A DNA stretch of 64,000 nt from Pteria penguin (GCA_035048485.1 CM068583.1:23287341-23351340), one strand, 5' to 3'; shown: positions 49,701 to 61,619, numbered from the stretch's first letter. Translations and numbers: made by a program. Notes: generated by a model from the sequence alone, not told the origin.

Positions 49701-52700
49701 AGTGCACTGTGCACTCTGTACACTTTTCATACATTTATACATTTGACTTCTTTGTCAGAACTGTTTGAAGGATTTTGATCAAACTTGGTAGGGATGATGC
49801 ACCCTAGGTTCCCTACCACACGTTGTTTTTCGGTTGGATACGTCAAAAGTTGGATTCAGGGTGGGACAATTTAAGCTGCAGAAGGTACCCTTCTTCAGAT
49901 AGGCTGCATAAATCAGCAGTCTGAATATATCAGTGATTGAATAAAAATATCTTGACTCTCAGTAAGTGTTAATGTTTTTGATTTCATTGCAATATCATAT
50001 TTTTGACTGTTTTCAGTCTCTTTTTGGATTTGTTATTTTTGACTAATTTCAGGTATTTCTTAGATTTCTCCATATAGGTTGCTAATTATACATTGATTTG
50101 TGGATTTTAGCTGACTATATTGTTTTATATGTAATTAGACAGAAATGGAATACAAAAATAATTTACTTGATTTTTGCAATTTTTTTTTTTAAAGATTTTC
50201 AGATTTTGAAAGATTTTTTAAGATTTAAGAAATATTGTTATTTTTGGTTCCTTTCTAAAGTCAAAATTTTCAAGGGATTTTTTGTGTCAATTTGGACTTA
50301 GCATTTCAACACATTTTTGTGTCATTTTATTGATTTACTCAATACAGAGAAGCAATAAAGCATATATTTGCTACTATTTATTTGAAATTTATGTTTCAGG
50401 GGTAATTTGAATGTGTCATGTAAAAATTTCAGTTCTGGATTTAAAATCATCATGATTTTTTTTTTTTTCGTATTTTTGATATAGGCCAGTTCTGGTTTCC
50501 TGAAAGTTTATGGTTAAGACTTGTTAGGGGCAAAAATTTCATTTCATTTTACACCAAAACAAAATTTAAGTGTTTAAAACTTAATAAGACTAATTAGAAA
50601 CAAGAGATTTGCATCACAGATGCAATGTGCCGAGTTGCGAAACTTGCACCTTAGAGTGATTGATGTCATGCTACACTGTTTTAAGACAGGTTAGAGTCCC
50701 CTTACCCATAGCACACTTGCATGAATTTGCAGTTTATGGTCCATAACGCTGCAGATTAAACCAGTACATGGAATGTCATTCTGGCTTATGATAGTATTTA
50801 ATTGTTACATTGCAATAGCACTAAATGTATTGGACTTATGGTTCAGAAACCAATTTTTGATACCCCACTCCTTTGACCCTGAGCTTGACCTATTGACCCC
50901 AGAAACAATAGGGCACATCTTCCACTCAGGGTGAGTAAGTGTAGGCATTGCAATAGCACTAAAGGTATTGGTGTGGAAACCAATTTTTGATACTCTACTC
51001 CTATGACCTTTTGACCCCAGAAACAATAGGGTACATCTTCCACTCATGGTGAGTAAGTGGATAATGTTTCATTGCAATACATGTAGTACTAAACGCATTG
51101 GACTTATGGTCCGGAAATCATTTTTTGATACTCTCATGACCTTGACCTTTTGACCCCAGAAACAATAGAGCACATCTTCCATTGGTGGTGAATAAAGGTA
51201 TGAAATTTCTTTGCAACAGCACTTAACATATTGGACTAACGATCTGGAAATCAATTGTTGACAGACAACCGCCCGCCAGCCCAACTGCCTGCCCTCCCAC
51301 CTAACATCAAATTAAGAGCCGAGTTTTGCAACTTGGCTAAAAATTATTGACTTATTCTGTTTTGCTAACACATTTTTGTGTCATTTTCTTGATTTATTCA
51401 ATGTGTATGGAGAAGTTATAAAAGCATTTATTTGCAAACTTTTAACAGAAAATATCTATTTAAAAGGTTATTTGAAATTTCATTTCAAATTTTCTTGGTT
51501 TTTCATTACCTTTATTTCTAATTTGATATAGATTAGTTCTGGCTTTGCTGAATGGAAGTAGTTCAAACCCCACTGAAGGCATTTTTTTTTTAATTCATTT
51601 AACACCAAAACAAGATTATAAGTTATTAAGTATTATTCAAAATAAAAAAGTGAAATAAAGAATTCTGATTTAATCTTTTTCACATGTTTTTGTGTCTTTA
51701 TTAATGAAATTTAGAGCAGCAAGTTGACAGTCTTTTGTCAGTTGTCAAAAACACAGTTAGCAAGAGAATACATTTATCTGCAAATTTCTTAAAATACCGG
51801 TAGTCAGTTCTTTGCAAAAAGAGCAAATTTTGCTGAGGTGAGTGATATAGGCCCACCCAGGTCTCTTGTTTTGGGTTTTTATTCCAAAGTTTATACTTTG
51901 ATAAGATACCTGCATGCATAAATTAATATACATGTACATTTTTATAATACTATAATTTTATCAAGAAATGTTTTTCTGGTTTACATACTGGCAATTATTT
52001 ATTTTTATTCACTTCTTGATCAGGTGTATTGATTGTTTTCTCTTCTATTAAAATACAACTGTAGTTTATTTTGCTTATTGCTTATTTCTATATAATTTTC
52101 ATATAAATGCTATCCCGTGTAACTTATTTTATTTTCTGTCCAAGTAACATGATTTTCATATATAAACTAATTTTTATTTATTTCAGTGTTAGAAATTAAA
52201 AAAAAAATTTCTAAGACGTCAATGAGGCACCTGTGTCAAAAAATTCAAAGTTGCCTAAACAGACTTAATAAGTTAAAGGATATGTAAATTCCAAAATGAA
52301 TGTTTTAGTACAATCAGCAAACAAGATCATTTTAAATGAATAATGTTATTTATCAAGCATAAGTACCTGTATCTAAAACATGTTAACATATGACTTCTCA
52401 AAAATCAGTATATCTAAAGGATTGTAACAAATGTATTTTGAGGTTTTCAGTCAATGATCCTTCAGAGATTTAAGACGTCTGATGAAAAATTTTGGTATCA
52501 GTGACGACTACTATATCATACTCTGATTTTATTCATTGTAATGCAACAAGATTGTGTTGAATCAGCAGTTTGGCACAATGAAATTTACTTCCCTGATTGG
52601 AGAAGGTCAAGGATGAAAATTAGTTCAGCTTTAGGTTTTATGTGCTTAAGAATGATGTGTGTAAGTATTAAATTGAAAACCAAGCAAGGCCTTTGTTTTG

Positions 52701-55700
52701 TCTACTGTCTTCGAAATTTCATTTACTGATGATTTTTCATAATTTGTTTTCATTTTGAAAGCAGACTTGGAAAATCGTGATTTACAATGAAAAATGTTCA
52801 ATTTATTATTAATTTGTGACTTACTGTATTTTTCAGACTGATGTCTTTCTAATATGCTTTAGTGTTGTGATTTACAATAAAAAATGTTCAATTTATTATT
52901 AATTTGTGACTTATTGTATTTTTCAGACTGATGTCTTTCTAATATGCTTTAGTGTTGTGAGTCCTTCATCATACGAGAATGTAACCACCAAATGGAACCC
53001 AGAGGTCAAGCACCACTGTCCAGATGCCCCAATATTATTAGTCGGTCAGTTCTACTTTGACATGTTTGAATAATAAGATAGTTTTTCATTTAGACTATAA
53101 TGTTTATATTTATAAGAGTATACAAAATATTTGTTTGAACTGTTTACTTGATTCTGTAGTGTATATACCATTTATGTATCTTTTTCACATTTATCTTATT
53201 TTTAATACCTGCCAGTCATATAATGATTTGCTGTAAATTTATGCCAATCTTTTGTTATGTCACTTTAACTTCTTAATCAAAATCCAACAAAAATCCAAAT
53301 GTTATGCAGTGTATACCTATCTTCGCCATTGATTTTGAAGGCTGTGTGTTTAGATTTCACTGAACCAATTGTTATTGTAGGCATACTTCATTAGAAAAAA
53401 AATATGTTACTTATCATGATAGGGAAAAGCCTATTAATTTTGAGGTCATGGTTAAGGTCAAAGCTTATGTAGTTTGAAAAAATATGGGAAATTTAGGGGT
53501 TTTTGAACAACAACAGTAGTACCTTTCAACTAAATCAAACAAACTATGGATATATTTACAACTAACCTATAATAGTATGGAAATTGTATTGATTTTGGTG
53601 TCAGTGAGTTAAAGGTCAGTGTCACAGCTCCTGATTTAGACTGCAAATAAGAGAAATTTAGGGTTTCTGAAATACCTTTCAAAAAACTCCAACTGAATTT
53701 CTCATGCTTTTACTTATCAAGAGAGAAAATAGCATATTAATGTTTTGATGGAAAACGGGCCAGAATTGTTTTGTTATGTTTTGTGTTTTGGCATGAAAAA
53801 TAGCATATATTATCTGTTAGTTGTAGCTCTTTATTCAACGTTTCGGCCAATGGGCTTTATCAAGATGACTCACTCAAACGATTATTTACATTCTATTTCT
53901 TTCTGCATCTGCACAATTGAAAATTAAAAATTACATATGTATTTCAATTTTTAATTTTCAGTTGTGTAGATGCAGAAAGAAATAGAATGTAAATAATCAT
54001 TTGAGTGAGTCATCTTGGCCGAAACGTTGAATAAAGAGCTTCAACTAACAGATAATTCAAGTCATTTCCTACGTAATTTTTTGACAGTTTAAATAGCATA
54101 TAGATAGATGAAAAGGAAAGTTTAAGAATTTCAGAAATAGGACTTTCTTGGTAAATTTAGATGAATTTCATTCAGTTCTGGCATTATATGTCATAACTGA
54201 CAATTGAAAATAGCCATAATAGTTTGCTTTAACCTTGAGTCCACTGATAGGTCAGTGTCTCAAAGTGAAAGAAAACATTATGGCTGTTTTAATGGAAAGG
54301 AAATGTAGAAAAAGGGCCAGAAAAAATAATAAACTGCCTTTACTTAGTAAACAATAAATGGAATTTATCTTAAAATTTCATGATTGATTGAAATAAAATG
54401 AAAGTGGCAAAGGTAAGTCCTGTTTCTGAATTGATTCAATTCTCCACTTTCTCAATCATTTTCATTGTTCCTACAGACCTTGAAAACTGCTTGAATTTTG
54501 AACAAAGGCTTGGAAAATGCTTGATTTTCCAAATAATAGGAAAAATCCTCGAAAAGTGCTTGAATTTCCAGAGAATCTGCTTGAATTTTCTTACAGTGCT
54601 TGAATTTAAGTGTTTTCTGATTAGTTTAACTTGAAAAGATTTGTCTTAATTCCATTTTGTCCTGACATTTGTCATGGTTGATCTAGTGTTTGAGAGACAT
54701 GTTTTTCAACTTCAAACATACAAGCATTTGTGTGATCATGAAGGCAGTATATAATAAACTCTGAATTGATGTGTATTGATACTTAATACATATTCTCTTG
54801 TATAATTGCTGCATTGTTATTCGTAAAAAGCACTTAAAATGCTTGAAAAGGACCTATAAACTGTTTCCAAGACCAAAATCCTCTAACACATGCACACTTA
54901 CATACAAAAATTGTTCAGGTCAAAAGTCAAGGCCACAACACCTGAGTGTATATTTTATGGATGTTATTGCCCTTGGTGCTTATAATTGAAAAAAAGGTTA
55001 GAAAGATAGGCATATAGGCTCACAGCAGGGGTGCATGTTTTACATATACAAGTTGCCATTCAGGCATATTAGAATCTACTATGTAGTACTGTATAGCCTT
55101 ATATGTTATATATATATATATATATATCTAGTGTCTTGATTCAAATTATAAATGTGACAAACAAAAAGGTGTAAAGAGGTATCGCCAAAGTCTAACGATA
55201 CCTCCATGGTACTTCTCCATGAAGAAACACTGACTTTCAATTTTTGTGATGCTACCAGAGGTTTCAAGGGTTTGATTTATAATACTTAAAGTTACTTTTG
55301 TTAAATTTGATGGGATGGAGGATAATTGTGAGACCATTCACTTTACAGAAAGTTTATTGTAATTTTGTTTTTATTTTAGGAACCAAAATAGATCTTCGAG
55401 AGAACAAGGAGGCAATAGGACAGTTGGCGGCTCAGGGATTGTCACCGGTTAAACGAGAGCAAGGCATTAAACTAGCTAGTAAAATCAGAGCAGTCAAATA
55501 TATGGAATGTTCTGCCCTCACCCAGAGGGGTCTTAAACAGGTACAGTAAACCTGGTTATTCTAGTTTGTGCAGATATTTCAGATTTCCAGTTAAGTCAAA
55601 CACAATTTGTTAAGGTCCAGAATCATCATGAAGCATCATTAAAAGCTAGCTTGGCTAATTAAAAAGCATGCATGGTTATGGTATACTTAGAAGTTCTAAA

Positions 55701-56549
55701 TTAGAACCCTTCGTGTTCTAGACAAGACAGTTAAAGCTGAGGAGCTTGACTTCAGGTGGAGCATTTGCAGAAACATGAATTTCTTTTCAATTTATCAGGC
55801 ACATGATGTCAACATATTTGGTATTTTTGTTATGTAGAGTTATTTACCCTTAAAGTTGGTATCAGACGTAGAATAACTGCGACATAAACCAGTTCAAGGA
55901 AACCGATCAAAATTATGGGAAAACAGACAAAAAAAAAACTTCTTACTGAGTTGTTGAACATCACAGTGCTTATGGCATCAGAAATTTTTCCAGATAGGCA
56001 ATTATTCTGTTTTTTGAAAATCATGAATAAGTGGACAAACAAAAAGAACAGCATCTTTAAATACCTGATACCTTAATAATAATTTTATGATTAAGAGTGA
56101 AGGAAAGTGATTTAAAAAGAAACAAAATTTTTCTCATACTCAAAGGTAAATGATTATCATAGTTGTTTCCCTTGATTTATTATAAATGTATACTTATGAA
56201 CTTTCATCAAGAAATTTCATTGGACTGAAGGCATTCTAGCTTTAGCAGTCAGTGGGCTGGAGCTGTATGCTGAAAATATTGTACCTTCTCATATTTCATG
56301 AGTTCTGCTTTGTTTAGTGAGAAGTCTGCCAGTATATCATTTGTATATCAGTTGTGATTTACTCCAAAGGTGTCAAGGTATCTTGGTCTCTAAATTATGT
56401 CACAATAATATGTTAATATTAACATAAACCGATAAATAATTTTATAACTGGAAATATGTTGTTTTAAACAGGTATTTGATGAAGCATGTCGAGCGGTGCT
56501 ACAACCTCAGCCAATCAGAACCAAGAATCATAAATGTCTCCTGTTATAA
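46590..56549 (+). CDS. Mtl: Mig-2-like (Mtl) Rho-family GTPase, five coding exons, 195 aa
   Basis: Coding exons 46590-46705, 48266-48380, 52927-53044, 55380-55540 and 56472-56549 have GT-AG introns in phases 2, 0, 1 and 0, and join without a break to 195 residues. Motifs present: P-loop GDGTVGKT (13-20), switch I with Thr38 in YVPTVFDNY, switch II DTAGQED with Gln64, TKID (118-121, guanine specificity), a Rho insert region (about 123-138), ECSAL (159-163), a short basic stretch RTKNHK, and the C-terminal CAAX box CLLL, which predicts geranylgeranylation. All catalytic positions are intact. The N-terminus [18 protein letters not shown] (141-145), and [12 protein letters not shown] fit the Mig-2-like/Mtl branch better than Rac, Cdc42 or RhoA. 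That assignment is from family knowledge, not a tree. These proteins cycle between GTP and GDP at membranes and act with Rac in actin remodelling, cell migration and axon guidance. Oddities: a duplicated acceptor before exon 3 and a 248-bp inverted repeat in intron 3. Confidence 0.93.
46948..47225 (+). mobile_element. Intact tRNA-headed SINE with perfect 15-bp target duplication
   Basis: The head (46948-47020) has an A box TGGCCTAGTGG, a B box GGTTCGACTCC, and an anticodon arm CTCGG-CTCGTGA-TCGAG whose anticodon position reads CGT (threonine-like). A body with CTTTCGGATGAGACAG and GGCACGTAAAAGATCCCT follows, then a tail of CAAA repeats. Both sides carry CTGTAGGTAGATAAA (46933-46947 and 47226-47240), the mark of LINE-mediated insertion. 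The lack of decay suggests recent insertion into intron 1. Older relatives lie at 25540, 28880 and 31470. Confidence 0.9.
48266..48380 (+). CDS. Mtl: Mtl coding exon 2
   Basis: The acceptor is TTTACTTCAG. The exon completes Val39 and encodes residues 40-77 ([10 protein letters not shown] to LRPLSYPQ), covering the end of switch I and all of switch II. The donor is CAG|GTAAAA, phase 0. Intron 1 (46706-48265) holds the SINE and T-rich low-complexity sequence at 47680-47710. Confidence 0.95.
48640..49000 (+). repeat. Bivalve dispersed repeat in intron 2 (CTTTCATATTTC family)
   Basis: Two diverged units contain CTGCGTGACCAGAGCTTT / CTCATGACCAGAGCTTTC, 'aaccttggacttcgactta' / 'gaccttggatttaatctac' and a GGACTTTCACATAT-like phrase. 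Noncoding. Confidence 0.55.
49655..49960 (+). repeat. Bivalve dispersed repeat in intron 2 (GGCTCACCAGAGC family)
   Basis: It opens with TTTTTTTTTTGGCTCACCAG then AGCCGAAAGCACAAGTGAAC, and has AACTGTTTGAAGGATTTTGA then TCAAACTTGG inside. This layout is a common dispersed repeat in bivalves as I remember it. The right end is vague. Confidence 0.5.
50605..51345 (-). repeat. Tandem dispersed repeat in intron 2, 124-138 bp units
   Basis: ATTGCAATAGCACTAAA-like unit starts lie at 50809, 50947, 51071 and about 51208. Each unit carries TTTTGACCCCAGAAACAATA and CACATCTTCCA. Flanking pieces CAGATGCAATGTGCCGAGTT and GCCGAGTTTTGCAACTTGGC bound the block, so the whole is one composite element. Open frames inside are repeats read as protein. 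Confidence 0.75.
52777..52956 (+). repeat. 90-bp tandem duplication of the intron 2 acceptor and exon 3 start
   Basis: Copy A (52777-52866) and copy B (52867-52956) differ at two of 90 bases (52789 against 52879; 52824 against 52914). Each contains GTATTTTTCAG followed by the same first 30 coding bases ([10 protein letters not shown]). Copy B leads into the rest of exon 3. Splicing to copy A would read through to an in-frame TAA at 52900-52902. Confidence 0.97.
52927..53044 (+). CDS. Mtl: Mtl coding exon 3
   Basis: It encodes residues 78-116 and the first base of Gly117 ([12 protein letters not shown] to PILLV). Its acceptor at 52926 is the second of two nearly identical acceptors 90 bases apart. 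Only this one keeps the reading frame open. The donor is CG|GTCAGT, phase 1. Confidence 0.95.
53809..54056. mobile_element. 248-bp foldback element in intron 3
   Basis: The left arm (53809-53932, 124 bases) and right arm (53946-54056, 111 bases) are inverted copies with four mismatches in 111 aligned bases. The only gap is 13 bases (AATGGGCTTTATC) present in the left arm alone. The minus strand of the left arm reads TTGATAAAGCCCATTGGCC then GAAAC, close to the hammerhead order CUGANGA-stem II-GAAA, and the right arm lacks exactly that stem-II region. Together they would form a long RNA hairpin in the pre-mRNA. Related to Penelope-type ends is a guess. No frame. Confidence 0.85.
55380..55540 (+). 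CDS. Mtl: Mtl coding exon 4
   Basis: The acceptor is TTTTTATTTTAG. It completes Gly117 and encodes residues 118-170 ([10 protein letters not shown] to TQRGLKQ), with the guanine-specificity motif, the Rho insert region and ECSAL. The donor is CAG|GTACAG. Intron 4 (55541-56471) holds nothing that I recognise. Confidence 0.95.
56472..56549 (+). CDS. Mtl: Mtl coding exon 5 and stop
   Basis: The acceptor is TTTTAAACAG. It encodes residues 171-195 ([10 protein letters not shown] to KCLLL) and the stop TAA. It supplies the last helix, a modest basic stretch and the CAAX box. Confidence 0.94.
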   Translation, partial: VFDEACRAVLQPQPIRTKNHKCLLL

Positions 56550-59500
56550 ATGTATTAATTCTACTTTACTATTAAATGTGTACTAAACAGTAATTCTGTA
56601 TCCACAATGTGTTTTGGGTAGTATGACTCATGATGTACTTATCTCAAGGACCCCGTAAATGTCATACGTCACAAGCTTTATGATTGGGGTTTTAAGAAAT
56701 ATAACGGAGGTACTTTATAAACGTAATGTTTTCATTATCAGTACAAATCAAATATTGTTGACCCAAGTGTTTTACAGATAAATTTGTACTTATGTGTGAA
56801 TCGTTTGTACAAGTCCTTTTCGTGCAAAGATCTGTGGTAATGTAATTGATGATGTATGACAATTTTACGACACCAAGGTTCAATGTATTAACACTTACCA
56901 AGGATATTAATTATTTTACGGTAGTTTTACTTATTTCATGTTTATTTTTGTCAGCATTTATGGTGGAGAACAATAGAATATTTTTCTTTTTACGCCAAAG
57001 TTTAAATTTGATATAACAGAAATCCATGGATGAAACAGCATTGGTGCATTTAGGAATTATAAATGTAGATTGAAGCATTTAATATGTCATTAGGTAATGC
57101 TTTTACCATGAATTTAGTCATAATATATTTAAATGATTAATGCGGTCTTCATACTGTATATTTTCTTTGTAGAAATGCAGGATAGAGTTACTGCCCTTTA
57201 GGAAGTTAAGTTAAACGTTTGAAATTCTTCTTGCAAGGTGCAGAAGTATGAATAATTGTATTTTGGACCCCTTTCTTAATTCTACATATAGAAGTATTAT
57301 TTTACAGTAATATTATGTAAGTCTTATATATGTTTGTCAAAATATCTTATTTTCCACTACTTTTTGAAAGTGAGGCTTGCATTACCCTTTTATTGAAAAG
57401 GAGTTTTTTGCCTTGTTATCTTTTGTTTTCATAATAATAAATTCAGTAAAAACACATTTGTCTCTACTAAATTTCATTAGAGTGATCTAGTATGCCTAAA
57501 TGTATCGAAGTGTGTATTTTATAATACCTTGATTCTCTTAAAGATGTGTTTGATATAAGACCTGCGAGTATATTTAATATTTTTCAACATGTTTCATAAC
57601 CAACAAAGGTGTGATTGAGATGAAAGTAAATTAATTTTTTAACCGGTTTGGAAGAGTTTTTAGTTGTTTTATTCCTTTTGTATCTAACTGATTAAAACAA
57701 CTCTTTCTGCCATCATGATAATTTAAGCTGACATTTTAAGGAATATGAATACAAGGAAGACTTACTTGTCTCGTATCTTACTTTGACTCAGTTTCTTTGT
57801 AAACTGATCGGTATTTAGTACATTTTACACGGATGAATGAAAACCAGAATTAACCATACTGGAATACAAATGAACTGCTTTAGATCACAGTTATCTTTGT
57901 TATTTTGTAGTTCATGTTTCGATGTGGTTTGTTTGATCTTTGTTCCTACCAAAGTTGTATATAAGGTGTCATGGCGATGATTGGAATGTTGTAATCTCAT
58001 TGTGCCATTATGAGATGTGTATTGTATTAGCTCTATGATCAAGTCACTGATATTCATATGACATTATCAGTCTAGTCATTAAGCCATCAGAGTGCTTCTA
58101 CATTAGCCTTGGGGTCTGTGCTTAGCTTCTGTCTTGGAGATATATCCTTGGAAAATTTTGTTATACAGTTATACGTATATGGTGTAAATTTCTCAGTCAG
58201 TAGTATACGAAATATGGACAAGATAAAAGCACTTTTTTTTTTTATAAGATTTAAATGCTTTTATAAGAGATTTTTTTATTAGACAAAAAGAAAAGAAATG
58301 AGACCTGTCATTGTTGTGAATGAAAAATACAGACTGTTGTGTTTTGTAAGAGTTCAGAATTCAGGCAAATTTCTTTGAGTCATGTGTGATTCCTCATTTT
58401 TCAAGTCAGCTTTACTCTTGTATAAGAAACCAGTATTTTTAAAAGTGTAAGATAAAGAAAAGAATGCATCAAGTGTTGGAGGTGTTTCTTTATAAGAAGT
58501 TTGATATATTACAAAGTTTTGTATTTTGTTTCTTTTAGCAATGTTATTATCATTTTCTCAAAAAGAGTAATAAATATAGATAAGAAAAAGATAGGTAAGG
58601 AAGCCTTGATTTAAATTTGCAATCTTTGATAGATATATCTAGCTTATCTTTTTTTTATTTGCTATTTATATATTGTTTTGCCAGCTTACTACATAGATCT
58701 GATGCATAGATTTTACCTATGCTTAACAGTTGCAGTCAGTGAAAAAGTAGTGTGTCTTTTGCATACTGCATGAGTAATTGTCTCAAATACCTGACAGTGT
58801 CTGTCAGTAGTTTAAACTATGATGTAAACTAAAAGAATTTGCTTTTTGATATTAGATGGGTAAATCTACATCAAAGTTATGGCGAAAATTTTTCATTTTT
58901 GATAGCAGATGGATTCATCCAGCTTAAAAGATTTTCATTTGTGAATTATTTAAAGCTACCATTAAAAATAATGTCAAATAACATAATCTTATTTTCCAAG
59001 AAAGAAATTCAAAATTTTTGAGGATTAAAGATTATATGAAATTATTGCTTAAAAGGTGTAGGCCCTTAAATTACCTATTCATAAAACAAGGTTGTGACTA
59101 AATAATATTAAGTTAGTAAAACTTATACTAGTCTTATAGAAGTAGTTTTATATCATTGGTACTTATTTTGTTTGTACATTTTTATCAGTATCTTATATTA
59201 CCTGTGAAATCTTTTAACAATTGTATATTTGTGACAGTTCTCTCAGTATTCATATTAATTTTGTTTTAGAATTCATGATATTGCTTACTATGGTTTTTTG
59301 ACGGATTTTTCTGTAAATTTGATTTTCTTTTCGACATTTTTTTTTATTCATTTCAGATTTAATTTTTAGGTCATAATGGATTTTTATGAAAATACATCTT
59401 TGCTAGCCAAGGACTGAGAATGGAAGTATACCAAAAAATATACAAATGAAGACTTCAACATTTATACAAAGGGAGTTCATGTATACAAGTAGAAAACATG

Positions 59501-59740
59501 TATTTAAGTATGTCTGTCACATTTAAAGTTCTAGGGACACTTGGCTAGTATCAAGATGTATGACATTGAGGTGATTACTCTTGGTTACATTTGGTCTGTA
59601 TTAACTCAAGCAACATAGCATTTTAAGAAGCATACTAGACATATCTAGAAGCAATCCCTATATCTGACATTGTATTTTTGTCCTAGCTCTCATATCATTT
59701 CACTTGTGCAATATTGATAATAAATATTCACTACTACATT
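56550..59740 (+). other. Mtl: Probable long 3' UTR of Mtl
   Basis: About 3.2 kb of AT-rich sequence without repeats of the kinds seen elsewhere in the window and without a supportable frame. Three AATAAA signals lie at 57436, 58569 and 59719. Only the last is followed by a clear GT-rich element (CTTTGTGTGGTCTGT), so the longest form would end near 59740. Confidence 0.5.
59719..59724 (+). terminator. Mtl: Likely distal poly(A) signal of Mtl
   Basis: AATAAA followed about 22 bases later by the GT-rich TCTTTGTGTGGTCTGT. Shorter transcripts could use 57436 or 58569. Confidence 0.5.
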
Positions 59741-60232
59741 GTCATCTTTGTGTGGTCTGTACAAGGTTTATTTGTCAAAATCAAGTTTCGGACCAAGTTT
59801 CATGAAAGGGCATATTCTGACTTTGATTTTTTCCTTTAAAATCCATCGTAACATTCTGAGTTTGACTGTCTTTCTTAATTTTGAACATTACTAGTCGATG
59901 AAATTCCAAGTTTAGTGTAGAGGTTGCCCTCACTGATGAAATATAAATAATAATGATAGGACATCAGAAGTAAAAGTCATTTACAATCCTAGAATTGACC
60001 TGGCTTAAATCCAGAAGAACATTCATCTATAACACTTAATCATAGTATTTCTTTGGTTCCATGATATGAAGTTTCCAAAGTGGTGTCTGGACTATAACTA
60101 TTTACATTCTACATATTGTTATGGAACTTTACACGCATTAATCGTGAATGTGCTGTTTTGATTTTGAGATCAAAAGGTCAAAAGTTAAATGCAGCAAGAG
60201 ATTTTGGTCATATATTGCAGAGCAAACATCAG

Positions 60233-61088
60233 GACTCGCAAGGAGTAGTACCACTATGGAAGACTGATTGACTCCTATACAATGATACAGAATCTAAAGC
60301 TGAAATACTCGACCAGCAATTTCAATCCGTCTACACCAGGGAGGATAGCATATCGTGTCAAACAAAGGTGCGAGTCCTTATCCAGCAATGCCTTCAATCC
60401 AGGTCAGCCAGGCAGGAATCCACAAGTTACTCAGGAACATTGATTCCCACAAAGCAACATGGCCAGATGAAATCCAAGCTAGGCTTTTACATAAGTATGC
60501 AGACCAAATTGCACCATACTCTTCAAGGTGTCATTGGATTTAGGCACCATCCCAGACAACTGGCGATCTGCTCCTATTATTCCAGTATACATGAAAGGTA
60601 ATAAACATCGGACCTCTAACCACAGACCAGTTTCTCTGATTTCCATTTCTTGTAAATTACTAGAAACATCATCGAGTGGTTTGACCAGCACTCCATTCTT
60701 GCCAACAGTCAACACGGCTTCAGATCCCAGCATTTCTGTTAAATTCAGCTAGCCATCACCATAGACATTATTGCCCTTATTTAAGACCAGGGAGGCAAGT
60801 TGACATTGTTCTGTTGGATTTCTGGAAAGCATTTAAGAAAGTGCCACATAAGAGAATGCTACATAAGCTGCAGACAACACTCTGCTATGGATTAGAGACT
60901 TCCAGAACAACAAACAACAAGACTTTCTAGAGGGTCATGCCTCATCTAGCACAGAAGTCCTATTAGGAGTACCACAGGGAACAGTTCTTGGCCCGCTACT
61001 CTTTCTCACATTCATCAACGACCTCCTAGAAGTCACCAAGTCAGGAGCCAGGTTGTTCGAAGATGATTGTTTAATGTACGGCCAGTAA
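60233..61088 (+). pseudogene. LINE reverse-transcriptase fragment, N-terminal and central part
   Basis: In shifting frames it reads KAEILDQQFQSVYTRED, then (60355-60543) IHKLLRNIDSHKAT and PDEIQARLLHKYADQIAP, (60528-60752) GTIPDNWRSAPIIPVYMKG and NHRPVSLISISCKLLE, VLLDFWKAFKKVPHKRML, and LGVPQGTVLGPLLFLTFIND followed by FEDDCLMYG. These are successive motifs of a non-LTR reverse transcriptase. Several frameshifts and stops separate them. The aspartate pair of the catalytic box is kept but Ala is Glu. The endonuclease and the C-terminal part are absent. It is the same type as the fragment at 32113, which starts roughly where this one ends, but the two are separate insertions. Confidence 0.88.
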
Positions 61089-61619
61089 GTGAATATGGTT
61101 TACAGACTATAACCATTTTTATGTCATACACCTGTCTCAACAACCCAATTTATTAATGTATCTGTGCAATGCATACTCATGGAATGTCTCTATTCTGTTT
61201 TCCCAAGAGTGATGACAGCATAACTCGTTTTAAGATTGAAAAATGTCATAAAAAATGACAAAATCAGTTGGTCGTGGAGAATTGTCCACACATGAAGCAA
61301 ACAATACTTAGAACACATAAATCTTAAAAAAAAAAACCATGATTATCAAAATTGGGCAAAGGTGGTATTGAAAAAAGTCCACACAATTACAATGACATAT
61401 ACAGAAAATGGAGAAGTTATTCCATGTACAAAACAGCCTTACAACATGAAATATGGTTACATCTGAATCCACAAACAATAACGGTCTTTCCATAATAAAC
61501 AACAAATTAAAGCTAAACTGACTCTAATTATGACGTTACGTGAATCAGACATGTCACCCCAAACTATAACCTGATTGGTTGAAGCCCAATTAATTAGTCC
61601 CCTACCAGTGAAACAGGAG
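61089..61619. other. Intergenic DNA, no gene seen
   Basis: AT-rich, no supportable feature. Confidence 0.4.

Noticed and set aside
50805..51284. Short minus-strand frames with a shared [12 protein letters not shown] or YCFWGQK-like peptide
   Set aside because: They are the 124-138-bp intronic tandem repeat translated. The similarity between them comes from the repeat itself.
60479..60733. 84-codon minus-strand frame at the LINE fragment
   Set aside because: Antisense to the reverse-transcriptase fragment, which explains the open frame.
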